A stretch of 19,782 nucleotides of DNA, taken from the NCBI GenBank assembly GCA_020723365.1, contig DYJB01000034.1, positions 1 to 19,782 of the forward strand, written 5' to 3'. Positions 1 through 6,264 of this stretch are shown piece after piece. The notes beneath the pieces are model-generated. The model saw nothing but the letters and a program-made list of their open reading frames with translations. It was not told the DNA's origin and searched no databases. The number at the start of each line of letters is the position of its first letter. Positions within the stretch are counted from its first letter, which is position 1. Position numbers and translations under genes: made by a program. The DNA comes from Candidatus Aquidulcis sp. (GTDB taxonomy: Bacteria > Chloroflexota > Anaerolineae > Anaerolineales > E44-bin32).

Positions 1-27
1 TGCCTCTGGCCGGGGAAGGGTGAGGCC

Positions 28-1290
28 ATGATCGCGCAGACGCCGCTCACGAAACCGAGGCTCCTTCTCCTGGCCGTCCTGGCCGGCCTGCTGACAGGCT
101 GCCTGCCCGCCGCACCCTCCGACCCAGCCCAGACCGTTGACGAAGCGCTGCTCCTGATGCTGAGCAGCCACAGCCTGTTGGCCCAGATGCCGATCGAGCC
201 GACTTCGTCTCGCTCCCCGGGCCTCCTGGCACTGCTCGGTCAATCGAGCGGGCGTGCCAATGAAGCCCGCCGCCTGGCGGACTGGTACCAACACAAGGCG
301 GACTCGCTGCCGCAGGACGACGAGGTGCGGCAGCATTTCATGGCCAAGGCTGACGAGTACTACGAGCGCGCCAAGCAGGTTGAGGAGGAGCGGGCGCGCG
401 AAGAGCGCCGGCGGCAGCGCGGCTTCTTCCGCTGGTTCGGCCGGCAGGTGCGCAACGTCGGCAACGGGCTCGGCCAGGCCATGAGCGGGGCGATGGGATT
501 CGCCGGGGCGGTGCTCGAGTACGTCATCGAGGAGGAGCTCCCGGCCCGCATCCGAGCGGCCATCCGCGCCGAGTGGGAGCGAATCCGCCAGCTGGCCCAG
601 GGCCGCATTGATGCCCTGTGGCAGCGCCTAGCGGATCGCTACGGCGATGTGGTCGCCGGGTACCTGCGCGATCGCGTCGACCCGCTCTTCCTGCGCCTGC
701 GCGACCGGGTTACGGGGCGGGCGGGGCGCAACGCCCGGCGCACGCAGGCGGCCAAGGCCGGCCAGACGACCCCCACCGGCCCGGCCGAGTTCGAGCTGCC
801 GGCCAGCGGCCAGTGGCAGATGGCCTGCGATGTCGACGAACTCACCTACGCCATCCCGGTGAATACGACCGCCATCATCGACGCGGCAGCAGTCGACTTC
901 AGCCTCGATCTCGACGGACGCACCTTCGCCATCGCCCTCATCGGCTCCGGCCACACGCAAGACCCAGACGGCGCCACTGTCGAGTCAATCGTCTGGAACG
1001 TCACCGGGAGCGGGCAGGTGACCGAGGAGGGGCTGCTGTACGGGGCCGGGCGGCATGTGACCGACTCCACCTGGCTGTCCGGGCAGCATATGAACGAGGC
1101 CAAGGACTACGACTTTCCCGTCACGTGGATCGGACGCATCTCCGACGACCTGGCCAGCGTCGCCTTTGCCTACTGCAGCCTCCCGGGCGAGGTCCCGACG
1201 CTGGAACAGCTTCGCGCCAAGGGGCGCAGCGCGCTCTCGGGAACGACCGCCTGCGGAGGGTACTCCATCTTCGTGTGCTCGGTACGCTAG
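28..1290 (+). CDS. Predicted helical lipoprotein, function unknown
   Basis: 420 aa. I do not recognise the family. A hydrophobic N-terminus (about residues 10-24) ends in the lipobox LLTGC with Cys25, so the protein is probably lipidated and anchored on the outer face of the membrane. Residues about 75-235 are strongly helical and very rich in Arg, Glu and Ala, including a highly charged coiled-coil-like stretch at 108-131 and a Gly/Ala-rich helix around 145-165. A Thr/Pro/Gly linker (about 240-255) leads to a beta-rich C-terminal domain (about 256-420) with Cys267 and further cysteines near the end that could form disulphides. The ATG at 28 is preceded by AAGGG 7 nt upstream. The gene converges on the ABC-associated lipoprotein gene. 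Its plan (export signal, helical middle, Cys-containing C-terminal domain) resembles that of the secreted protein at 17766-19190, but I see no clear sequence match. Confidence 0.8.
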   Translation: MIAQTPLTKPRLLLLAVLAGLLTGCLPAAPSDPAQTVDEALLLMLSSHSLLAQMPIEPTSSRSPGLLALLGQSSGRANEARRLADWYQHKADSLPQDDEVRQHFMAKADEYYERAKQVEEERAREERRRQRGFFRWFGRQVRNVGNGLGQAMSGAMGFAGAVLEYVIEEELPARIRAAIRAEWERIRQLAQGRIDALWQRLADRYGDVVAGYLRDRVDPLFLRLRDRVTGRAGRNARRTQAAKAGQTTPTGPAEFELPASGQWQMACDVDELTYAIPVNTTAIIDAAAVDFSLDLDGRTFAIALIGSGHTQDPDGATVESIVWNVTGSGQVTEEGLLYGAGRHVTDSTWLSGQHMNEAKDYDFPVTWIGRISDDLASVAFAYCSLPGEVPTLEQLRAKGRSALSGTTACGGYSIFVCSVR

Positions 1291-1320
1291 GCCGAACGTC
1301 TGCTTGCACAGGTGCACAGA

Positions 1321-1347
1321 GAGCCCGGCCATCAAACGGCCGGGCTC
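1321..1347. terminator. Perfect 10-bp hairpin without T-tract, convergent intergenic region
   Basis: GAGCCCGGCC and GGCCGGGCTC form a perfect 10-bp stem around a 7-nt loop, 31 nt after the stop codon of the upstream lipoprotein gene. No T-run follows on either strand. It is probably a terminator or 3'-end stabiliser that could serve both converging transcripts, but this is inferred from position and stem strength. Confidence 0.5.
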
Positions 1348-1428
1348 GCGCGTCATGGGCCAGGTCGCGCCTTGCAGGCACGGGCAGCCTCAGAGCTGCA
1401 ACCTCCGCCTTCCCCTCTCCGGCGGGCC

Positions 1429-1449
1429 GCCGTTGGCGAATCCAACGGC
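1429..1449 (-). terminator. 8-bp hairpin downstream of the ABC-operon lipoprotein gene
   Basis: GCCGTTGG and CCAACGGC form a perfect stem with a 5-nt loop, 25 nt beyond the TAA of the minus-strand lipoprotein gene. There is no T-tract in the minus direction. It fits the 3' end of the ABC operon transcript. Confidence 0.4.
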
Positions 1450-1473
1450 TCACAGGAGGGACACGGCTGCTGC

Positions 1474-2256
1474 TTATCCCCCGGAGGGGTCGGCGATCTG
1501 GCACCCCTCCGGGATTACGATCCCGGTGGGCTGGTTGATCTGGTCGAGCGACACTTCGATGGCGAGCGTGGAAACCTGCGCCTCCGAGGAGCCCTCCACC
1601 GCCGTCCGCAGCTCCATGTCCAGGCGGTAGTGCACCAGGTAGTCGCCGTCGTCGGCGATGGCGTAGGTTCCATCGGCGCGGGCCACCTCAACCTCCGAGC
1701 CGGCTCCCACACTGCGCACCTCAAAGGTGCAGGTGCGCACAGGAACCCCGCTGACGATATCCCTTCCCGCGCAGACCGGATTCTCGATCAACGGATTGAA
1801 CACCACTACCTTCGCCATCAAGTCTGACAGCGCCCTGGCGGCACCGCTGATGGTGGTCGCCTCGGCCTCACCGCCGGCAACGGCGCACACCTGGCTGCCC
1901 ATCAGATACTGCTCCTGGACGTCCTCGGAGAGGACCTCGGCCCCCGCGCCGGTGACCCGGGTTTCGGTGCGGGTGTAGTCGGTGTCCGTTGCGCCATCGC
2001 GGGACACCACGAGGGTGACGACACTCCGCTCCTGGCTCGCCGAATCGAACGAATCGGTGACGTAGGTCATGCGGTAGCTGTCGAGGCTGGCGAGGCCTTC
2101 GTTGATCGAGACTGGGAGCACGGGTGCGGCGGTTGGCGATGGAGTCGGCGCTTCGCCACCCTCTCCTCCCGCCAGGTTGCCTGCGGAACTCAGCCCGCAG
2201 GCGGTTCCGACCAACAAGACGAACAGACTGAGACCGGCATGACGCTTCCTCGACAT
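1474..2256 (-). CDS. Lipoprotein, last gene of the ABC operon
   Basis: 260 aa. A short basic N-terminus and hydrophobic stretch lead to the lipobox VGTAC with Cys20, followed by a Gly/Glu/Pro/Ser/Thr-rich linker (about 21-47). The mature part starts with INEGLASLDSYRMTY, a pattern like the first helix and strand of LolA/LppX-type lipid-binding folds. Three internal cysteines and one near the C-terminus may form disulphides. Two ATG codons are adjacent. AAGGAGG lies 7 nt from the second (2256) and only 4 nt from the first (2259), so I chose 2256. The gene follows the second FtsX-like permease by 41 nt on the same strand, so it is likely an accessory or substrate-binding lipoprotein of that transporter. 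The fold assignment is an inference from pattern only. Confidence 0.82.
   Translation of the reverse strand: MSRKRHAGLSLFVLLVGTACGLSSAGNLAGGEGGEAPTPSPTAAPVLPVSINEGLASLDSYRMTYVTDSFDSASQERSVVTLVVSRDGATDTDYTRTETRVTGAGAEVLSEDVQEQYLMGSQVCAVAGGEAEATTISGAARALSDLMAKVVVFNPLIENPVCAGRDIVSGVPVRTCTFEVRSVGAGSEVEVARADGTYAIADDGDYLVHYRLDMELRTAVEGSSEAQVSTLAIEVSLDQINQPTGIVIPEGCQIADPSGG
1480..1513 (-). repeat. 11-bp inverted repeat at the 3' end of the lipoprotein coding sequence
   Basis: CCCGGAGGGGT (1480-1490) and ACCCCTCCGGG (1503-1513) are perfect reverse complements separated by 12 nt. They lie within the last codons of the minus-strand lipoprotein gene, so the mRNA can fold into a long hairpin just before its stop codon. 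It may be part of a termination or mRNA-stability structure together with the two hairpins downstream. Confidence 0.5.
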
Positions 2257-2297
2257 CATCGATCCTCCTTGGCATGTAGTGTGGCTGGAGCGACCGC

Positions 2298-3389
2298 TCA
2301 TTCGGCGCTGATGAGCTCGGCCACGCGCCGTCTGCCCAAGACAACTACCGGTAGCGCGACACTGAGAAGGATCCAGACAGCCAGCCACAAGCCGGTCTGA
2401 CCCAGAACTGCGGCGGTCACTTGCGGGCGCAGGCTTACCCCGGCGAGCGTCGGCCGGACCCACCTCAGGATCGCCAGCGCCGTCAGGATCCCGCCCATCC
2501 CCCCAGCCGCGGCGATCGAAGTCCCCTGTACTGCCAGGTAGACGGCAAACACGGCGCGGCTGAAGCCCAGGCTGCGCAGGATGGCCATCTGCCGCCGGCG
2601 GCGCCACGCCAGCCTCCACAGCATCGCCGCCAGGGAGAAGGCGCCCGCCATGCCGATGGCCTGCGTGACGCTCCCGATCAGGGTCATCAAACCATCCCAC
2701 TGGCGTGGGAACGTAGACCACAGCTCGCCCCGGCGGGCGATCGATACGCCTTCCAGGAGCTGCTGACCGGGGGTCAGGCGGCCGTCTTCGGGAACGACGA
2801 AGAGGGAAACGTCCTGGCCCCAGCCGAGGAGTTGCTGCGCCCCGGCCAGCGGAACCCAGGCCTCGTTCTCGCTGTACGAGCCGGTTGCGAAGACACCGAT
2901 CACCTCGAAGGGCCGTCCGCGCAACCGGATGGTATCCCCGGGTGCCGCTCCCAGCCGTTCTGCCAGGCGAGTCCCGATCATGGCCCGGCGCGGCCCGTCG
3001 CCGGCCGCCAGGCCTCGCCCGGAGCGCAAGATGAAGGAGTCCAGCTCCCTGTAGCGTTCCAGATCGACTCCTTTCAACAGCACGGCATCCTCGAGCGATG
3101 TCCCCACGATGGCGTGGATCTCCGGAACGGCGCCCACGACGCCGAGCTCTCCGAGTGCAAGACCGATCTCAGGCGCAAGTCGGCTGCCGTAGAACTCGGC
3201 GAAGGTCTGCGTCTCCTGGATCACCAGCAGATCAGCGCGCCCCGACGCGTAGTCCCGGATGAGCGTCTGCCGGTAGGCGCCCAGCGCCACGAAAGCCGTG
3301 ACGGCGATGGCAAAGACGGCGCCCAGCGCCAGGGCCTGCCGCCGGTGAACGGCCAGATCGCGCAGCGCCAGCCAGGCAGCCACTCTCAT
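2298..3389 (-). CDS. FtsX-like ABC transporter permease (second subunit)
   Basis: 363 aa, the usual size of a four-helix FtsX/MacB/LolC-type permease. The first membrane segment is at about residues 18-37. A large extracytoplasmic domain follows, then three C-terminal membrane segments. The cytoplasmic loop between segments 2 and 3 carries ILRSLGFSR, the family's ATPase-coupling signature. The ATG at 3389 overlaps the TGA of the upstream permease (ATGA, 4 nt), so translation is probably coupled. An upstream in-frame extension is possible but would run into the neighbour and lacks family resemblance. With its partner it should form a heterodimeric membrane channel driven by the ATPase at 4522-5214. 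The substrate is not readable from sequence: lipid, lipoprotein, peptide or drug are all possible. Confidence 0.9.
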   Translation of the reverse strand: MRVAAWLALRDLAVHRRQALALGAVFAIAVTAFVALGAYRQTLIRDYASGRADLLVIQETQTFAEFYGSRLAPEIGLALGELGVVGAVPEIHAIVGTSLEDAVLLKGVDLERYRELDSFILRSGRGLAAGDGPRRAMIGTRLAERLGAAPGDTIRLRGRPFEVIGVFATGSYSENEAWVPLAGAQQLLGWGQDVSLFVVPEDGRLTPGQQLLEGVSIARRGELWSTFPRQWDGLMTLIGSVTQAIGMAGAFSLAAMLWRLAWRRRRQMAILRSLGFSRAVFAVYLAVQGTSIAAAGGMGGILTALAILRWVRPTLAGVSLRPQVTAAVLGQTGLWLAVWILLSVALPVVVLGRRRVAELISAE

Positions 3390-4525
3390 GCGAACGTCGC
3401 TCCAGGTCCCCTCCCCAGCAAGCCGGACGGGGAGGCGGTCAAGACACGTGAGACGGAGAGCCAGGTGCCCGCCAGACTGGCGGCGCACGCCAGAAGGAGC
3501 CCGAGCACGGCCATGCCCGGGCTGAGACTCAAGTCGGTCTGTGTCCCCCCAACGGTGAAGGTCTCCGCACTCAGCCCAAGCCGGATGAAGACGACAGCGG
3601 CCGCCAGGGCGAGCAGGTAGGCCGACACCGTGATCATCCCGGCCCGCAGGGCGAGGTAGCGGGCGACGTCGCGGCGGTCGAATCCGATCGCCCGGAGCAC
3701 GCCCAGCATGCGCTGCCGCTCCTCAGCCGCCAGCCAGGCCAGGTTGTGGGCTCCGAGGGTGACCGCCACGAAAGCGATGGAGGCCGTCACGAGCGACAGC
3801 AAACGGAGATCGTTCAGCGCCGCACCATACTGGCGCAGCAGCGCGTCCTCGAAGTAGGCATCGAAGGGGGCGCCGATCGACCGGAGCCCATCTTCCAGGT
3901 CCTGCCTCGAGGCAAGCGGATCCGCCGACGGCCGCAGGTGAGCCACCAGGAGTTGGGCGCCCTGGTCATCACCGAACAGGGCGCGGGCGGCCGCGTATGA
4001 CATCCAGATGGTCTGCGTCTTGGTCCCCGGCCCGTCGGCGATCCCCGCCACCCGGAACGGCCGGCCGTAGATGTTGATCTCGCTTCCCGTGCGCCAGCCG
4101 CCGCCCTGGGCGGCAAGTTGGCCGATGACGATCTCGGACGCAGCGGACGACCATGTCCCCTCAACGAGCTGCAACTGGAACGTTGTTGTCCACGCCTCGG
4201 GTGCGACTCCGCGCAGCTGGATGGGGTGATCCTCGACACGCAGGATGCGGAAGATCACCGGGTCGAGCCGTTCCAGGCGCTCGCCCAGGATGGCGGATAC
4301 GCTCCCGGCCAGCCCCGGTGGGACCCGGCTCAACTCCGGTTGGAGGACGTTCTGTTCGACCAGGATCAGATTCTGCGGGAGGCCGCCCGCCTCTCCCAGG
4401 CGCGTGACGGCAAGGGACAGCGGGATCAGGAGCAGGAAGGCGAAGACCAGGATGCCCAGTCCCAGCACACTGAAGCCGAAGGTGAGCCGGTCGTGGCGGA
4501 GATCCTGGAGCGCCAGGTGGATCAA
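3386..4525 (-). CDS. FtsX-like ABC transporter permease (first subunit)
   Basis: 379 aa. Membrane segments are at about 17-40, 242-264, 295-315 and 335-355, with an extracytoplasmic domain of about 200 residues between the first two, the LolC/LolE and MacB layout. The loop after segment 2 contains GVLRAIGFDRRDV, the typical FtsX-family signature. The start codon is TTG at 4525. It overlaps the ATPase stop (TTGA, 4 nt), which together with the family-like start sequence (M)IHLALQDLRHDR supports this start. The gene's own stop overlaps the next permease by 4 nt. This back-to-back coupling suggests fixed stoichiometry of ATPase and both permeases. The two permeases share only general family features, so the transporter is probably a heterodimer. 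Confidence 0.9.
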   Translation of the reverse strand: MIHLALQDLRHDRLTFGFSVLGLGILVFAFLLLIPLSLAVTRLGEAGGLPQNLILVEQNVLQPELSRVPPGLAGSVSAILGERLERLDPVIFRILRVEDHPIQLRGVAPEAWTTTFQLQLVEGTWSSAASEIVIGQLAAQGGGWRTGSEINIYGRPFRVAGIADGPGTKTQTIWMSYAAARALFGDDQGAQLLVAHLRPSADPLASRQDLEDGLRSIGAPFDAYFEDALLRQYGAALNDLRLLSLVTASIAFVAVTLGAHNLAWLAAEERQRMLGVLRAIGFDRRDVARYLALRAGMITVSAYLLALAAAVVFIRLGLSAETFTVGGTQTDLSLSPGMAVLGLLLACAASLAGTWLSVSRVLTASPSGLLGRGPGATFA

Positions 4526-5214
4526 GGCCGCGGCACGGGAGGGGCCAGACGCCCGTTGCTGAGCTCGAAGACGTGCGTGGCGCGCGACTCCAGCCTCGGA
4601 TTGTGGGTGGCGATGACGAACGTGGCGCCCAGATCGCGGTTCAGCGACGACATGAGGTCCAGCACGACCTGCGCCGACTCCAGATCGAGGTCGCCAGTGG
4701 GTTCATCCGCCAGGATCAGTGCCGGCCGGGTGACGACGGCTCGCGCCAGAGCGACCCGCTGCTGTTCGCCGCCGGAAAGCTCCGCCGGGCGATGTCCCAC
4801 GCGGTGTCCCAGGCCGAGATCCGCCAGTTGAACGCCGGCCTGGAGGCGCGCCTGGGCCCAGCTGCGACCCTGGGCGATCAGGGGCAAGGCGACGTTCTCC
4901 AGCGCGCTCAGGTTGGGGAGCAGGTTGTTGAACTGGAAGAGGAAGCCTACGTACTCCCGGCGGTAGCTGTCGAGCTCCCGCTCGGAGAGGTCGTGGAGCG
5001 CCAGCCCGTCGACCGTCAAATGGCCGCTGGTCGGCCGGTCGATACCGCCGATCAGGTTGAGCAGCGTCGACTTGCCGCTGCCGCTGGGGCCCAGGACGAT
5101 GGCAAAGGCCGCCGGCGGGATGGTGATGGTCACATCCAGCAGGGCACGGACATCTTCGGATCCCCGCCGGTAGGTGCGCGTCAGGGCGTGGGCCTGGATG
5201 GCAACCTGTGGCAA
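4522..5214 (-). CDS. ABC transporter ATPase, LolD/MacB type
   Basis: 230 aa from the TTG at 5214, close to LolD length. All ATPase motifs are present: Walker A GPSGSGKST (42-50), Q-loop Gln94 in FLFQFNNLLP, signature LSGGEQQR (146-153), Walker B LILADEP (167-172), D-loop GDLDLES and H-loop His204. The LNLIGGIDRPTSG and NNLL features are typical of the family that pairs with FtsX-like permeases. I chose TTG 5214 because AGAGGA lies 9 nt upstream and the protein then begins six residues before the first conserved strand. GTG 5241 (GGGAG only 3 nt away) and GTG 5331 (no ribosome site seen) are alternatives. A longer start would place the TCAGGGC repeats inside the gene. Its stop overlaps the following permease by 4 nt. 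Confidence 0.92.
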   Translation of the reverse strand: MPQVAIQAHALTRTYRRGSEDVRALLDVTITIPPAAFAIVLGPSGSGKSTLLNLIGGIDRPTSGHLTVDGLALHDLSERELDSYRREYVGFLFQFNNLLPNLSALENVALPLIAQGRSWAQARLQAGVQLADLGLGHRVGHRPAELSGGEQQRVALARAVVTRPALILADEPTGDLDLESAQVVLDLMSSLNRDLGATFVIATHNPRLESRATHVFELSNGRLAPPVPRP

Positions 5215-5270
5215 GGCGGGGCGTCCTCTCTCTCCGGCCACCAGCTCCCTGAGCTGAGGGCTGTGATAGG

Positions 5271-5407
5271 TCAGGGCTGCCCTGATCCGTCCGGAACGGT
5301 CAGGGCCGCACAGGCGCCGCACAAGGGCCACCCATGGCAGCGCAGGCGTCTGGTCACCCGGGCCTCACAGCGCTGGAGGCCTGGGCGCGCGGGCGTTGAG
5401 TCAGGGC
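5271..5407. promoter_or_regulatory. TCAGGGC heptamer repeats upstream of the ABC operon
   Basis: TCAGGGC occurs at 5271-5277, 5300-5306 and 5401-5407, and inverted as GCCCTGA at 5279-5285. The first and inverted copies make a perfect 15-bp palindrome (7-bp arms, 1-nt centre) 57 nt upstream of the preferred ATPase start. The copies at 5271 and 5300 are 29 nt apart. This looks like a multi-site operator, but no regulator is identified and chance repetition in G+C-rich DNA is possible. Confidence 0.35.
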
Positions 5408-5483
5408 GGCAGCACTGCGCCGCGCGTGCTTCCGGGCTTCTCCACGTGCTTGACGCATTCTTCCCGCCATGTCCGGCGCGGAA

Positions 5484-5846
5484 TCACATCGGCATCGGCG
5501 TCACGAGCTGGAAGTAGTTGCCATCCGGGTCGGCCAGCGTGGCGATCCAGCCGCCGCCCATCTCGTACGGGGCGCGCACGACCACTCCCCCCTGGCCCTT
5601 GATGCGGTCGAACTCCGCCTGGACCTGGGCGGTCTCAAAGTTGAGCAGCACCCGCCCGGGATCCTTGGCCTTGCCGCCCATCTCCGAGTGCTCCAGGATG
5701 GAGAAGTAGCCGCTTCCCACCTTCCAGCCGTAGAACCCATTTTCCGTGTCGGCCATGTCGGCCGGCCGGCCAAAGACCTTCTCGTAGAAGGCGGTCATGG
5801 CCTGGGTCTGCTTCGTTCCGATCATGACGGTGTTCAGGTTCAACAT
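5484..5846 (-). CDS. VOC superfamily protein (glyoxalase/bleomycin-resistance fold), probably non-metal
   Basis: 120 aa, a single-chain VOC protein of typical length with two beta-alpha-beta-beta-beta modules. Diagnostic segments are AMTAFYEKVFGRPADMA near the N-terminus, GRVLLNFETAQVQAEFDRI in the middle, and LADPDGNYFQLVTP (104-117) at the end. The usual first metal-binding His is absent (Thr-Val-Met-Ile in the first strand), and Gln113 stands where metal-dependent members have Glu. A metal-dependent glyoxalase I role is therefore unlikely. Ligand binding or sequestration, as in PhnB-like or bleomycin-resistance relatives, is more plausible. The ATG at 5846 has GAGGAG about 6 nt upstream. 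The gene stands alone between the glycosyltransferase and ABC genes, with a candidate promoter at 6098-6103. Confidence 0.88.
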   Translation of the reverse strand: MLNLNTVMIGTKQTQAMTAFYEKVFGRPADMADTENGFYGWKVGSGYFSILEHSEMGGKAKDPGRVLLNFETAQVQAEFDRIKGQGGVVVRAPYEMGGGWIATLADPDGNYFQLVTPMPM

Positions 5847-5921
5847 ACCCCACTCCTCGCATTGGCAACATCAACGGCGGGCGCTGGTGCAGGCTTCCCA
5901 GGATGCCGGCCACGGACCGGA

Positions 5922-5949
5922 GCCACATGCGGGATCGCCTACATGTGGC
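5922..5949. promoter_or_regulatory. 8-bp inverted repeat upstream of the VOC gene
   Basis: GCCACATG (5922-5929) and CATGTGGC (5942-5949) are perfect reverse complements with a 12-nt spacer, between the candidate promoter and the VOC start. It could be an operator for a dimeric regulator or a leader hairpin. Confidence 0.35.
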
Positions 5950-6097
5950 GGCGGCTACGGGATGAAAGAGGCCGCCAACGAGGCCTCACAGAGACCGAGC
6001 CTCGTGCCTCCCCAAGAGCTCCGGCGCAGCGATGATCTGTCCGGCGCCGCATCCGCACGGGTTGGTGCAACCATCGTTATCCGGACTGTCTTTATCC

Positions 6098-6103
6098 ATT
6101 ATA
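6098..6103 (-). promoter_or_regulatory. Candidate -10 box (TATAAT) for the VOC gene
   Basis: A perfect TATAAT reads on the minus strand in otherwise G+C-rich DNA. No good -35 hexamer is seen 16-18 nt upstream. Transcription from here would give a leader of about 245 nt before the VOC start, containing the 5922-5949 inverted repeat. Confidence 0.45.
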
Positions 6104-6229
6104 CCGCGGAGCCAGATCCGGCCCCACCATGGTTCGGCGGCCGGGGGTCTTCGGTCGCCACAAGGGCGCCCGGGGGATTGTTGGCTTCCAACGGAAGGTG
6201 CGAGCGGGGCTCGGCGAGCTCATGCCGGA

Positions 6230-6248
6230 CGCGGGTAGTTCACCCGCG
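6230..6248 (-). terminator. 7-bp hairpin downstream of the glycosyltransferase gene
   Basis: CGCGGGT and ACCCGCG form a perfect stem with a 5-nt loop, starting 16 nt after the glycosyltransferase stop. There is no T-tract on the minus strand, so it is a terminator candidate by position only. Confidence 0.4.
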
Positions 6249-6264
6249 CATCTCGGCCAGCGGC

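Larger units (their letters stand above)
5847..6264. other. 418-nt gene-free region between VOC and glycosyltransferase genes
   Basis: Open frames here lack ribosome sites and protein-like composition on both strands. The region holds the hairpin at 6230-6248, the TATAAT at 6098-6103 and the inverted repeat at 5922-5949. I recognise no RNA gene or riboswitch. Confidence 0.5.

Noticed and set aside
2257..2721. N-terminal extension of the minus-strand lipoprotein frame to 2721
   Set aside because: The extension overlaps the permease gene and is low-quality sequence. The signal peptide and AAGGAGG ribosome site mark the start at 2256/2259.
2421..3620. 399-codon open frame on the plus strand
   Set aside because: Antisense to the two FtsX-like permeases, which have clear membrane segments and family motifs. 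The plus-strand translation has none.
5215..5331. Longer ATPase start at GTG 5331
   Set aside because: No ribosome site, and 39 extra residues without family similarity. The TTG at 5214 gives LolD-like length.
4573..5517. 314-codon open frame on the plus strand
   Set aside because: Antisense to the ABC ATPase, whose motifs are complete.
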